DNA of 64,000 nucleotides from Trichoplax sp. H2 (lineage: Eukaryota; Placozoa; Uniplacotomia; Trichoplacea): contig NOWV01000080.1 in NCBI GenBank assembly GCA_003344405.1, positions 124,001 through 188,000 of the forward strand, written 5' to 3'. Shown piece by piece: positions 1-13,611 of this stretch. Position 1 is the stretch's first letter. The number at the start of each line of letters is the position of its first letter. The position numbers and the translations under genes were made by a program. The notes under the pieces are model-generated. The model was not told the origin of the DNA. It saw only the letters and a list, made by a program, of their open reading frames with translations, and made no database searches.

Positions 1-1894
1 TCTTTTACCCAACCTTGAAGGTGATGAACATTTTAATTTTGAGACGATGTATAACATGATGTAGTTATTGCGATAAATTTTTTAAATTATTCTAATCCTC
101 ATTTAACAGTATTCAATATTTTATTATGCTTTCAGAGTTAACAGGAAGAAAGATAATACGTGGATTTATAACCTTGCATTACAAATACGGCAAAAATTTT
201 TCTAATCCCGAGTATGAACTAGATTTGCTACATTAAATATCAATGACTAAATAAGATAAATTGGATGAGAAGCCTCATTAAATTTCAATTTATTTTCTTT
301 ATTTATGAATATTTGTAATAATGATTTAATAAATTTTCAATATAAAAAGAGTAAAATGCTTATAGGATGAAATTAATTTTTAAAATACTAACTTTACATG
401 GCAATTTAAAGTATTGAAACAGAGAAAACTTCTAACTAGACTTGTAACGCAAATTAATTGGAATTTTTAATAGGAAAATATTATTACAAATTACTTATTA
501 TACTTACAGTTCTGGCCAAAGTATTATTGGTTAATTAATAGATGATACGAATATTTAACGATTCCTTAAAAATTCAGAACTATTAACTCTATATTTCATT
601 ATTTGTAGCACCGATACATTGGGCGAGAGATTATTAACCTATTTTGCTAAAGACGGCTACAAATGTAAATATCATCACCCAGTCATCGGATACTATAAAA
701 AGCCATTTACAGGTAATATTCACCGAATATGCTTAATAGTTTCAAATATTTAAGCTATGTAGAAGAACGAGGATTTCGAATTGGTTCGATTTGTAAAAGT
801 AGTATTCTAATTGCTGATTGCCAATGACTGATGCTAATGGCTACCATTATGACCACCAAACTCAGGGTTACCGCATAGTCTAACAAATAGCTAATGTTCT
901 CTTAAGTTATAATAACTCCTTACTTTTGCGATAGCTTAGGTAACGTCTACATAATTCTAGTAAAGCATATTTAATAAAATTAGCTGGTATGCATGCTAGA
1001 TAATACCAATATTCCGGTAAATTAAGCTTAATTTTATGAGCGTACGAAAATATCAATAATATGATTTGCTGCAGCTATAGTAATGAATTAACAAAATGTA
1101 TCTTTATTTTCGTGTTAATACCTTGATGCTAATTAGTGACAACGAAATTGCATCATTAAAAGTACCGTAAATAGTAACTTGCGATAGCGTTACTATATAA
1201 TGAAATCTTTCTACTGTAAATCAGGATTCGAAGTAGAAGTATATTATTCAACCATGATAGTAAAGCTCGCTAACATAATCAAAATCGTTTTCTAGAATAA
1301 TAGCTAGATGTTTATTTATTAATTTAAATAACTTAAAAAGACTCTATACGATCTATTTTATCGGCAGCCGCTTTTTAAATAAATATGTTATTATGATATA
1401 AAAATAGCAGTTTGGGTAAAGAATCGATATTGAAATGACTATATTACATGCAGAGCTATCAAAGGATGGAACTTTACCGCAGCCAGATAAGTTATTCCAT
1501 GTCCTCGAAGATTTTCTAACTGAATGGTACCATAGTAATTGCTATAGCTTTTTATTAATCCTAATTTCATTTCCCACCTTAAATTATCTATATTCTGTTT
1601 CTTGTATAAGGTATTTAATGGACGAACACGTATTTCCCTTGAAAAAGTTTTTGGAAAATATCATCAATAAGGATTTGAACAACTATTTTTCCGACTCATG
1701 TTACGAAGTAAGCATAGCACAAGCCCTGCATCGAAATGAATTTTGTTTCTAAAAGTTTTCAAATTGCTTCGATGATATAGATGGCAATGAAGTATAAAAA
1801 TCTACCAATTGGATGCTCCAGAAACATTATACAGCGAAAAAAAGAATCTAAGAAAGAAGAATCGAAGGAAGAAAGACCAGAAGATGAAATATAG
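1..1894 (+). CDS. FOXRED2-like FAD-dependent oxidoreductase, copy A (3' part only)
   Basis: Only the last six exons of this gene lie in the window; the 5' part is off the left edge. Exons: 1-20, 136-211, 609-712, 1454-1526, 1611-1707, 1781-1894. Lengths and phases of the complete ones match exons 18-21 of the other copies (76, 104, 73, 97 bp), and the reading frame is open to the TAG at 1892-1894. Recognisable FOXRED2 blocks are an LTGRK...KYGKNFS segment, an HHPVIGYYK segment, a [10 protein letters not shown] segment and a final exon with the family P-x-x-C motif (LPIGC). The tail is the longest of the array, is rich in Lys and Glu, and ends in -PEDEI. That is only loosely like an ER-retrieval signal. 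Exons 19 and 20 resemble copy B more than C-G (KC..HHP instead of AHRS.NIHP). Family assignment is firm; function is inferred from the family, whose vertebrate member acts in ER-associated degradation. Confidence 0.88.
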
Positions 1895-2439
1895 GAAGTT
1901 TCAGAACCCCCAAAAGTCCCAGTAAATAAACTTCCTAAGCGATATTGTATTTAATCATCCACCCTTCATTGTGGTTCATCCGTAATAAAACATTTTACAA
2001 ATTTACCTATTGGTTAGCTTAACTTTATAAACGATGATGTGACGTATATCCTACAATGCAATATATATTACTATTAATAATGAATGTTGTAGATCATATC
2101 GTATCTATGTTTTTTTATCATATTAACGGATTTGTACCCATTTGAGTAGTAGTAATCAATAGCAATAAACAAAACCACTGCAAGAATTTGATTATAGCAT
2201 TTATAGCACCTGAAAGCTTACTAAATTAGAATGATTTGTTACACAATTGTGCTAAGTGCTGGGTATTAACCGGTTATTATGCATTGTAGCTATAGCTACA
2301 TTTTGGAAATTATCTGTAACCCAATAGCAATCGCTATTCGCTACTTGTAGCTGGAATACTCAGTCACAATATGTCATTAACACAAATAAAAAATATAAAA
2401 GCTGTACGAAAGCATCAGTTATTTAAATGAAATTTAATC
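1895..2439. other. Intergenic spacer A-B, proximal part
   Basis: This is AT-rich sequence after copy A. Apart from the AATAAA just after the gene, I see no exon matching the family and no RNA gene. Confidence 0.5.
1925..1930 (+). promoter_or_regulatory. Candidate polyadenylation signal of copy A
   Basis: An AATAAA hexamer lies about 30 bases after the stop codon of copy A, a plausible but very short 3' UTR. The hexamer is common in AT-rich DNA, so this rests on position only. Confidence 0.35.
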
Positions 2440-3185
2440 CAATCACAAGTAATTTTATAATCACGAGCCATTCATTGATGATCCATTCCAACTGTAATCG
2501 TTTTCATAGACAGTATAGTGCTATTCTACGATTAAAGAAGGTAATAGTCACAAGGACCTTTACAAGTAATAGACCCTGCATAGTCAAGAGCCATTTAGTG
2601 ATGATCCATGTCAATCATATGTATATCGGTCATTTTGCAAAACGACCGATTTCGAATCCGGTCCCGTTCATATAAGTTAATGCTGTAATCACAGGAACCT
2701 TTACAGATATAGATCCTGCATAATCACGAGCCATTCATTCATTGATGATCCATGCCAATAGTAATCATTTTCATAGACAGTGTAATGCAATTCTACAATC
2801 ATCGATTATACTGTAATAATCACGAGAAGTTTTACAAGAAATAGACCCTTCATAATTACCAGCCATTCAGCGATAATTTATGTCCATAGTAATCGTTTTC
2901 ATCGATAGTGTAATGCTATTCTGCAATCATAGACGTTAATACAGTAATCGAAAGAGCTTTTAGTAGAAATAAATCTTGCGTAATCAGGAGCTATTCATTG
3001 GTGATTCACGTCAACAGTGATTATTTTCATCGGTAATTTAATGCTATCGGTAGTGTAATACTGTCTGTAGTATAATACTAATCGACGGCTGTAGATTGTA
3101 AAAATCACAAGAACCTTTATAGAAATTGACCATGCATAATCACGTGCCATTCATTAATGATACATACAAGTAGCAATCGCTTTGA
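2440..3185. repeat. Degenerate minisatellite, about six units of 125-155 bp
   Basis: A phrase containing GAGCCATTCATTGATGATCC recurs with changes near 2465, 2588, 2728, 2861, 2988 and 3144, spaced 123-156 bases apart. Within each unit it is followed by a GTAATCGTTTTCATAGACAG-like phrase, then TGTAATGCTATTC, then a CACAAGAACCTTTACA-like phrase. Units are clearly diverged. The second unit carries an imperfect palindrome at 2625-2650 that is not seen in the others. Short ORFs here are by-products of the repeat. Confidence 0.8.
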
Positions 3186-3602
3186 TCAAGAGGAAAGAGA
3201 GTAACGACATCATTAATTAAGTTGACAACAATGTTATTCGCTAGTAGTTGGCAACCATATTTATTGATGAAAAGACTATCGTCACTAACTTGATAACAAT
3301 AATAGAGTCTGAATCAGTCCCATTTATGGCTTTGTTTTATTAGACAATACTAATAGATAGGCGTGTCTAGGTTAAGATGATGAATGGAAAACATATTGAA
3401 TTGAACAATAAGGGGCTGCTGACGTCGCTACCATTATGGGATTATACTATAGAGTGATAGAAATCAATCACAACACAATTAGGCATTAAATCCGAGATGT
3501 TCAGCCTTAATTGAGATTTCTTCTACTTAATTGAATCGTCAGACCGGGCTAAATCTTGAATTTCCTTTTACGATTTTATTTACTGATCCAACTTCTTTCA
3601 CC
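3186..3602. other. Presumed upstream region of copy B
   Basis: About 0.4 kb lies between the minisatellite and the start codon of copy B. No convincing TATA box or other motif stands out. The reading frame of exon 1 stays open upstream to an ATG at 3531, but the 24 extra residues look nothing like a signal peptide and have no counterpart in the other copies. Confidence 0.4.
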
Positions 3603-6600
3603 ATGTCAAAATCAGCACGGATAATATCAATCTTCATCATCTCCTGCCTAGCAATTGCGAAAGCTTCCACGCGATATGATTACTGCGTTCTTGGTGCTGG
3701 TCCTGGCGGTAAGTTAACATGCAATCCAAGTGTCGCTATAATTTTTTATGATGGTCGCCATATTATTATCTGCCTCCTTTTTCCGGTTATCTTGGATTGA
3801 GATCGGAGTCGGTTTATTGCCAATAGTCCGCGATATAATTATGGAGTATAACCACATGAATTACCAATCATTCATGCTCAATCGACGAAATTGAATTTTA
3901 GTAATTGATTCAGTATGCGTCCATTTAATTAGAAGTCACTTGTTGTGTTCTTATTCGCACTTGCTGCAGTTCTCACCTGTTGAATTTTTGTTTAGCTTTA
4001 TTGTCTTACGGTGACAAGCGACAAGTAAAAAATATCTAGATTGTGATAAGCTTTACCACCCTTTTCTTCCTACTTTTACAAGCAAAAGAACGAGAATGAT
4101 CCTAACTGAAGACTTTAGTTAGCTTGTATAATTTGTTACTGTACGTTATCTATCAATTCCTGTACTAACTACAGAATTTATTACAGTACTGTAAGGATTT
4201 AATTTTATTTTTTCATGACCAGCAATTTCATTTTAAGGGCGATTGTAATCAAGTTATAATTTATTTACGGTATCATTAGTAATTGATAAATTCTGGTCTT
4301 CAATACGTAGAAGCTTAGGTTTAGTTTACACGTTGTACGAAATCTTTTTCAATCGGATGAATAAATTTAAAGAATATTTATACACTACTATTAATGCCCG
4401 TTATAACAGCCCTTCTTACCATCCTTATTCCTCCCACAAGTTTTAGAGTGATTCTATGGCATTTATATGGGAAAATAGTCATTCTAAATCTTATTCATTT
4501 TTTCAATAATGGCCAAAATGTTAACAATCTATTTCTTAATACTTAATAAATTGTTACAGAAATACAGCAAGTACTTTTAGATTATCTTTCTATGCTCTGT
4601 TCTATATCAAGATGATTTTATACTCACACTGTAACTAAGGCAGCTTAACATTTTGTACCGTAGAATGAAGTGAAATCGATGCTAAGTGATGTATTTTCGT
4701 CACTCATATTTCTTTCTCAGATAAACTAATTTATAAGGATTGTTTCTGGTACTGTTTAGGCAGGGCTATGAAATTTTTAATGAGCTAATAGTTAAAATTT
4801 AATATAAAATCTTGTTGATTAGTGTAAATTATCATGACTGGATAAGGCATAAAACAAACATTACTTTAGTGTCAGTCACTCTGTATAAACGAAAATGCAT
4901 ATTTTTTTAGAGATAAATTAGCTTCGCAACAGTAAGAATTTCCCTTGGTTGTTTTGCTGTCAATCGCTTTGCTGCATACTGTATACTGATGAAAATGGTT
5001 CAAATTATGGTTTATAATGAGCCGTTTGCTAGTAACTTTATTCAAGAAATTAGATTAATACAACAACGCTCTCCCTAAATATACTGGACTAAGCCAGTAA
5101 ACTATAAGTTAAGCTAATAGCAGAATTGACGACATATTGTAGTGGGAGCGCTAAAATCAATTTTCTTTCCCTTCCTAATCACACAATGATCCATTGCTAT
5201 AGCCCTATGAATTAATTTTCAAGCCTAAGCCGATAGCAAGTATTAATATATCAATATTTAATTAAGACAAGCACTGCAAACAGACAATGATTTATTGATT
5301 AAACTAGTTCGACCAGACATAGAAAATAATACGTGATAGTCTCCTTTCCTTTTAAATTTAAGAATTCATACAAACGACATCGATGTTATTCTATAAACTC
5401 TACTAATCCTCTGCTATATAATGACAAACATTTTGCAATAGTATATAAGTTCTAAGAATATTAAGCTTGCCGAATAACCGGAAGTATAGCTCATAAACAT
5501 GACCATTAGATCTTATCCTTCATAAATTTTATCCCTATAGGAGATCTTTTTCTACGAACGTTATTGAACAGCTAACTTATTAGTATAAATTAAGCCTTCG
5601 TAAGGAAAATATCCTTCTTAAACTAATTTTAATTCTTTTCTAATAAATATCAAATTACTCCCTGATTAATAAATTGAACAGGCCGACAAGAGGATAATGT
5701 TTACCTGATGCGAAACGAGTAGCAATCGATATCTTTAAACAAGGATTTCATAAAGACAGAACAGTGCACTACCTAAGCGAATTTACTGCAAATTATGATA
5801 TTTTAGTACATTGTTACCGACCGACGCTAGTAAAAAATAATAAAGCTTAAATATTAAATTAAAGCATACATATCACTTGTTAGTAGGAGAAATTAATAAG
5901 CCGACAAATGCATGCATGTATTAAAATGTAAGGCATCTTATAGGGTTGCCTTAAAGATAGGCTAAATAATATAGAAATGACTAAATCCGTACATTCTAAA
6001 ATCTCCTGATGTGATTTATAACCGGAACTAAAAATTGATACATTGAATTGACACCATTAATATTAATCAAATGTACAAGTAATGAACGTAAATTTAGAAT
6101 TTGGCTGACTTTTACATTGATTAATTTCTTTCTTCTAGGATTGCAAATTAGTTATTTTATGCATAAAGCCAACAGAAATTATATCATATTTGAAAGAAAT
6201 AGCATAGCAGGTTAGCCAGTCAAATAGAGTATTACAATAAAATATAATTGTTTATGAATGAAGGACTTTAGCGATTATGGTACCGATTCAACAGTATAGG
6301 GCATTAGACTGGTGGTGGTTTATTCTTTTAAAGCTTATAAACTATGACGATATTTTATTTACCTTATCTGCTTCAGGTTCTAGTTTTACCAAGTTTCCTC
6401 GCCATCGCTATTTAATTTCCGCTAATAAAAGATTTACCGGTAAAAATAGATTTTTTCCTTGAAATTATATTAAGATTCGAATCAATGATCTAGGCCTATT
6501 TTCCGAAAATATTTTAGATATTTATTATGTATTCATATACTACCTTCAAATTAGGAACTAAGAATATCGAATTTAACTGGCGGCATGATTGGAATTCATT

Positions 6601-9600
6601 AATAAGCCATAACGAATCTTTAGTTATGACACGATATTCAGAATTGTACTTTCCACACGCGGATGATTTAGTAAGTGGAATATTGTTATTGCTGGCCATG
6701 ATTTGCATATTAGCGATCATTTCCTTGATTAATTTTTTTATGGCCATAAACTCTCTTAATCAGAACTAATATTTGACTCATTAAGGTTCGCTACTTTGTG
6801 GATTATGCTAACGAATTGAAATTGAACATTCGCTATAACACTCGAATATCTCGTATTTCATCAATCCAAGATCCAATGAATCAAAATAAAAAAGTCTTTG
6901 AATTCCGTGATGCTAATGGCAATACTTATCACTGCAATGCCTCCATCATAGGGTTTGTTTAACACTTTACTGGTATAGATAATTATCATTAATACTCAGT
7001 ATTCTAAACCATCTTGAAACAATCTCAGTTTATGAAAAGATATTAAAATAAGTTTACACTTAGGATAAAACTGAAATTATAATTTTTATCAGTTCCAGCT
7101 ACAGATAGTAAACTACTTCAGTATACTGGTTGTAAAATTACCGAAAGTCCTTGTTACAACTTCCAAATTTTGTAACAAGTACTAGATCTGCACTCAGCAA
7201 GGAGACCCAGTAATTAAGTTGAAGAACTAACTTTATTGTTAAAATAATGAATTTATATACTTTCTTTATTGTGACCTTTGATCTACTGGCGTAGATCACA
7301 AGATCATCACTAAGAGAAAGGTTTCCCTAATTTAGACATTACAAATAGGATATCATACCGAGTATGGCAACATGAGAATACATATATAGATAAGCTTAAT
7401 ATAGTACTATAACTACATCTATATACGCATGACGTGATATTAACATCGTGATATTTAACCATATATAGAAAGAAGGTAACATACTAATTATGTAACTATT
7501 ACAGAACGTGACAGTCCTGTAACTAAATAACGTCTCTATCGCAACCATACCATCTTATAAGCAATTTATATGGAGGCTGTTATCTAGAAAATTTATAGTC
7601 TCACAAATAATATTCTTTCTCGTTAGTACGGGTAATGCTGCCGCTAATATTCCTAAAGATGCCATCGGCATTGAACATACTGTTGTAAGTTTAGAACGCT
7701 TTAAATAGAGCTATATTCAGCATTATTAGTTTATATTTAACGATAAAATAGATTGAATTTTGCTGACTTAAATTTTAAAATTAAGACTTTGAATTGGCTT
7801 CTGGAGGTAAATGGGTCAAAGTAAAACGAATATTCTGTGTAATGTAATAAAATTTATTCGTTTTTCAGGGCTACGAAAGCGTTTCCACGGACCCTAAAGA
7901 TTTCAAAGGCCAAAATGTTCTCATTTTAGGAACAGGTACAGCTTACGTTATATCTAGATCATTATGTTGATTTTGGCCTATCATACATTAGTGAATTTTA
8001 TCTCCATCGTATTTAACACCCTCTCCTATAACATACATTGATTAGGTAATTCGGCCTTTGAAATAGCTAAAGTTATATCTTCTTCTACCAACTATATCCA
8101 TATTACCGGAAGGTAAATTTACTTCGATAAGCTGTCTTGAATATATCAATTAACTGACAAGCTTTCCTATAATTTAATTTCATATTAAAATTTAATCTAA
8201 AATTGTTCACAGTTATTGTTAAAATAAAGTATTATATTGACCTGTATAGCTTTTAATAACAAGTTTTGAAGTTAGAATATTCATTTATCAGCTATTATGA
8301 GAGCAAAATAAGGTCATTTAGATCAGGAATGAGATCAATATTTATTTCATAATTATAAAATCATTCCAACATGTAAAGTATAATAATTTGTAGACTCTTT
8401 AGGCCAAAATTTCTGATCCAGAATACTATCTATTTACCTTGTTCAAATTTACGACTTTATCTAGTCTATCTTAGATAGATTATTGTGCTATAAATCAAAG
8501 TCTATAATTCTAATATTGGTCATGAATATCCAATTTTCAGGTCTGAACTGCGTCAATCATGGTCTACACACTATGTTGGCGATGTCAGGTGAGGATTCTA
8601 CATAAATTCTATATTGATAATAAATTATTTACTATATTATCAACTGAGCCTAGCTTATTGCAACTGTTTATGTATTTACAGAGGGGTTAATCGACAACAT
8701 CTCGACGGCAGTCAGTTAAAATCATTGGATGGCATTACATGTAAATAAGAATATTGTAATCCCAAATCTTTCCTTCAAATAATCAAAAATCACTGAAATG
8801 ATAACTTTATAAATTTTAACGAGATCTATTTTATGAATAATATAGATGGCGATATTAATCGATTCGTTATTGTGAAAGGAAAAAATAATAAATTGCAAAT
8901 ATATCTCAAAAACGTGACCAATAATCAAGTCCTTGGACCCGGTATTATTCTATATAGAGTACCTCGCTAAAGTTATAATCAGCTGATATTCAATGAATTG
9001 TAGCAAAAATATTTATATTTCTCTCCTTACTCTACGACTTCTAAAAAAATAATATAATTTACTGGCATTAATGACATATTGATTAATACTATGCTTATGA
9101 TATCGTATTTTATTTACGACATATCCTTATATTCTTATCATTAATTTCCTATAGTGGAAGAAAATTCTCCTTTCAGAAAGGAATATGATCATATTATTCG
9201 ATGCCTTGGATTTACAGTAAGAATTTAAATCTAAATTTAAATTTTAAAAACTAGACTTTAAATGATATTAGATCTTAACACCAACTACTTAGCCTTCAAA
9301 AAATATAGCTCGGTCGTTTCAGTTATGTTAATGAATGTGATATATGATCTTAATTATTTAGCACGATGAATCCATTTATGATGCCTCTGCGCATCCTATC
9401 AGTGGTGAAGGAAAACTTCGAAAATATCCTAAAATTCATCCAAATTTTGAATCTGTTAACGTCCCTAATATGTTTTTCGGTAAGAAATACTGTAAACAGA
9501 AGCAGTAAACTTTAATAAGTAATTTTAAAAACAATTTATCCATGGAACGAGTTTGTATCCCAATATGAAATAAAGCATTCATACTTATCTATACGCGTAC

Positions 9601-11584
9601 CTTCTATCTAGTTGGAGCTATAGCACATTCTCTAGACTTTCGTAGATCATCTGGAGGTTTCATTCATGGATTCCGCTACTCCGGTATTGAAATACTTTTC
9701 ATTTATAAATGAGTTTTCTACATCTCAATAATTTACACTAAGGTATTTTAATTTGGTCAAATATAATTATAATAGCCATTGTAGCACATCATATGATGGA
9801 ATGGAAGTACCATGGCATTCCTTGGCCGTCGAAAACAATATCTACTAACGGAATGCTTCCAAATTTGCTCAAAAGAATTAATCAGGCCTCGGTAAAACGC
9901 CTAATTCAGATAATGTTGCAAAATTAAATGAAATGTAATTAATGGAAAATTTGTGACAATTGACTTATAGGGACTATATCAAATGTTCAGTATCCTAACT
10001 GATGTCATCCTTATAGGTATGATCATTTGCTTTTGACATTCTGCAGAGATAATGTAAAAATAAATAATTAATGAATTAGGCCTAAATTGAGCTAATTTTC
10101 ACTAGTAATCGCTTCGACTAAAGTATTTCGCTCTAGAAGTAGACTTTAAAGAATTTTTTAGTCAATTCTTACTTCGTACGGTTAAGATATCAGGATCTTT
10201 AAGGGTGATATATTTTGATATTTGAAGTTAACTAGTAGTTTCTAATTTTATGAAGTACAATATAGTATGATTGTTGTTTTTGACATTCTGCGAAAATGAC
10301 ATAAATAATTAATGAATTTGGCCTAAATTGAGTTAACTTTCACCTGCAAACATTTCAATAAATGTTTTTACCTGCTAGAAATGGACTTGAAAGAATATAT
10401 AGTCAAGTTTTACTTTCTATAGTTAAGCTATCAGCATCTTTAAGGGCCATATTTTTGGAAATTTGAAGTTAGCTCGTGGTTCCTAATTGTGTTTTATTAT
10501 GATTTATGCATTATTTGCATCTTACACACAGATGATAGTGGGAATCATAAATACTTAGAAGATATTCCAATCCGTGCTATACCAAATTTAAAAAGTAAGA
10601 CCAGCAAATTGCTATTGATACGCAAAAGTGATTATTGGTAATCAATAATTTTACTAACGTAATCTATAATGAAAATATGCATTCTACACTAGAGCTAACT
10701 GGTGTTCCTGCTACCAGAAGAATGCTTATTATGGCTTTTGAATATGGAAAGGGCTTTGCTGGTCCCCGGTAATATAACAGCTCATCAAAATTTATACAGC
10801 TATAGTCTTCATCAACATTTTTATATACATTTTGTTCATATTTTCTGTCTTTGATGATAATTACTGGGTTTTCACGACCAGAACTGATACTCTTGGCCCA
10901 GATCGCGTTAACGCAGAATGGCAAATTGCACATAAATGTAACTTTATCCACCCTAAAATATATTATTACGATCATCCATTAACAGGTAAATTTGAGCTTG
11001 TTGCTACCTACTACTGTAATTTAGATGGAACAATAATCTCTATTTCTTAACCGAATTGAAAAAATTAGAATTAAATCCAGATGGTACATTACCGACACCA
11101 AAAAAAATACATCATGTTGTTGAAGACTTTTTGACAGAATGGTAAGCTTCAACTCAGTAATCAGCTATGTAAAGCTTATCCTATTTTCTTCATGTGATAA
11201 ATATAGACCATCTTTTGCACCGATATCTAAGCTATCAATGACATATGCATACTCAGTTACCATGGTATGGCCTAATATTGCATTCTGCTTCTAGGGATAG
11301 TATGCAAGATCACGTTATTCCGCTTAAGAAATATCTGCAAACTGTGATGGCTGAAGACCTCACACATTATTATTATTATTCGTGCTTAAAGGTAAATCCA
11401 ATCGATATCATAATTCAAATATAAATACCCCATATTATCGCAATCCTTTATTTAATTATCGTTGTACTTTTTTTAAAATATTTAGGCATTTCTAAAGTTT
11501 AAATCAGTTCCATATTCTTGCATGAATGAACAAATTTTGCAAAAACCAAAATATAGTAAATATCCTGGGCCTAAAAGTATTTAG
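3603..11584 (+). CDS. FOXRED2-like FAD-dependent oxidoreductase, copy B (22 exons, 614 aa)
   Basis: Exons: 3603-3708, 6139-6210, 6377-6439, 6555-6670, 6786-6952, 7627-7684, 7869-7935, 8046-8112, 8541-8588, 8682-8740, 8846-8941, 9155-9216, 9362-9479, 9612-9683, 9776-9891, 9971-10016, 10532-10594, 10693-10768, 10882-10985, 11069-11141, 11295-11391, 11486-11584. They sum to 1845 bp in one open frame with GT...AG junctions. The start at 3603 gives a hydrophobic signal peptide (about residues 1-21), as in the other copies. The FAD motif GAGPGG is at residues 31-36 and the NAD(P)H motif GTGNSA at 215-220. Residues 381-389 read GGFIHGFRY, the vertebrate FOXRED2 form, where C-G have Cys-Cys. It also keeps SWSTHYVG and HPKIYYY, so it is the most FOXRED2-like complete copy. 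One oddity is that the usual STGL motif near residue 176 reads GTGN. Vertebrate FOXRED2 is a lumenal ER flavoprotein working with SEL1L and ERdj5 in glycoprotein degradation. Transferring that role here is inference. The C-terminus (-GPKSI) has no KDEL-type signal. Confidence 0.93.
10019..10510. repeat. Tandem duplication of a ~247 bp unit in intron 16 of copy B
   Basis: Two diverged copies lie head to tail. Each starts with a TTTGACATTCTG phrase (10033 and 10280) followed by AATAATTAATGAATT, GGCCTAAATTGAG and later ATCTTTAAGGG. The offset is close to 247 bases throughout. It has no coding content and sits between exons 16 and 17. Confidence 0.75.
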
Positions 11585-13611
11585 AAATGATCATGTCACA
11601 TCATTCATTTCATTTTCTGCTAATTTATACTTGCTTTTTGCTAGTCGTTAAATATTGTTGCGATGGCCTCTTTTAAGAACTCTCAGTCTAGCAGAGACCT
11701 TAATAATATTTCGTAACTGACAAATAATTTATTGAACTTCCGTTCATCGATATCGCAGTTACTTAGCCCTTCTCAATATATTGAAAACTAAACTTGCTAC
11801 TGCGTAATTGGTTGTATCGTAAATTTTACTAACTCTTCTGAGACCATATGTTAATAAAAACTAAAATTTTACAACTGTTGAAATTTTTGTTTGTCTAAAA
11901 TATCAAATTTGATTAGATTATTACCGTATAGTTTTGATAATTTAAGACTTGAGCATGGCTTAAAGACTTAATTAAATCAATACATTAAATCACAAAATTG
12001 ATCATTTTTTAATTAGTTTAGCTGCACTATGGTAATCTACGATTACAAAATAATTAACTCAAAATTATTTTAGAACATGCCATTGGTGATGCAAGATTCT
12101 AATCATGGAGAGACTTAAGTGTTATGTAAAGGCTTTTTCAGTCTATGATACAAAGAGATATAGATTAAAAAATCGGAATAAAACCTTAAAAATGAAATTA
12201 GTACATGAAAAAGTCTTGCCAAATCTTGACATTAGATCCGCACTCAAAATCCTACTAATTACATAATAATAATACGGCTACCAATATGAAATGGGTGTCG
12301 AGCTCTAATTGTAATTCTTGGAAAATCGAGTGCTGTAGCATAAACTCATTAAAAGAATAAAAAGATTTATTTTTTATCAATTCTGGCACTGCATGCTGTA
12401 CAGATAGGGTATCGTTAGATTATACTTTACTTGATTCATGTTATTAGCTCATTAATTCGGAAAGTTTGGGAGCGTAAAGAGCGCTGAAAGCAGCAATTCA
12501 TTCCCGTTCAAGTCTTAAATTCAGAATGAAATAAAAGAAGTATTCCAATTAAACCGTTAGTACTAATTTACAGTACGTAGCTCCTGTAAATCTTACAACG
12601 CTAACTCTAACTACAATTCAACACACAAATCCTATATGAAGTTCAATAACAACTGGACTTAACTTCAGTAATAAGAGCGAAGTATCCCTCTATGCCCAAT
12701 TATTCCGAAGTCAGAAACATTCTAGTTGAACCATTAGTACTAATCTACATTACACAGCTCCAGGAAAATCTTAGCAACTCTAATTGTAGCTGTAATTCAA
12801 CACCTAAATTCTATAAGAAATCCATCTGTGAATGGATTGGATTTCAGTATTAAGACTAAATTTTTTCTCTATACTTAATTATTCTGAAGCAATATCACTA
12901 AACGCATTTAGTTCAAAATAGAATTGCAGCAGATTAATTTGAATTGCTGTAAATTATTTTAGTACTTTCGGTAGTTCAAAACTACTTATAAGACGAATAG
13001 TTTTAATCGGAAGTAGAAAGTAACTGGTATAATGGAGATTGATCGATGCTTTATCTGCCCTCTCTATGTACATCACAGATTAAATCTGCTAAATTCTAGA
13101 ATAAATTATTTTTCATTCTAAAATTTACATCAGCGGCGTAAATAGGGCTCATTTAGGGCAGAAGGGGGAGTGCAGCCGTGAAATGATGATTGAGGCACTA
13201 GCCCCTTAAACTGCTTATTATAGTAAATTCTATAGAAATATTAGAAAAACAATGCAGGGGCATCCTTTATTCCATATTTATAGGCTAGTAAAATAAAAGA
13301 TTTTATAGTAGACGTGAAGCATTCTTCTATACAAATAAATAAATATTATGAAAGAACGCACGATTATCATAACAATGATAAGAACCAGTTTGGGGACCGA
13401 ATTGTTTGCCGTCATTATAATTTTTCATAGTTATACTAAGAGATTCTTTAGGTTTAGGCCATTTTCCCCAATACGAAGATTATTCTCAAGAAGAACATTC
13501 TTAACTAGCGGTCAAGCACTACTTCTTCGTCATTTAATATTTGAATATTGCTTCCTAGAAATTATTTAGTTAGTAGTCGCGACCAAACAGCATTAATAAT
13601 AAAGCAGAACC
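11585..13611. other. Intergenic spacer B-C
   Basis: This is about 2 kb without a recognisable gene. It contains the tandem duplication annotated separately at 12543-12897. A somewhat less AT-rich patch lies near 13130-13260 with no identifiable content. An open frame at 13348-13569 has no family resemblance and no features that argue for coding. Confidence 0.5.
12543..12897. repeat. Tandem duplication of a ~178 bp unit upstream of copy C
   Basis: Two diverged units share, in order, TTAGTACTAAT, CAGCTCC or TAGCTCC, AATCTTA, a CTAACTCTAA-like phrase, AATTCAACAC, and a TTCAGTA(AT)TAAGA-like phrase. The offset is about 177-178 bases. No coding content is visible. Confidence 0.7.

Noticed and set aside
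1435-1752. Single 105-codon gene
   Set aside because: It joins exon 20 and exon 21 of copy A through an intron that happens to be open; both conserved splice boundaries are present.
3531-3602. Upstream in-frame ATG of copy B
   Set aside because: The extra residues are not signal-like and no other copy has them; the second ATG at 3603 gives a normal signal peptide.
13348-13569. Open frame in the B-C spacer
   Set aside because: It is short, has no recognisable motif and no family resemblance, and it ends shortly before the start of copy C. It is most likely chance.
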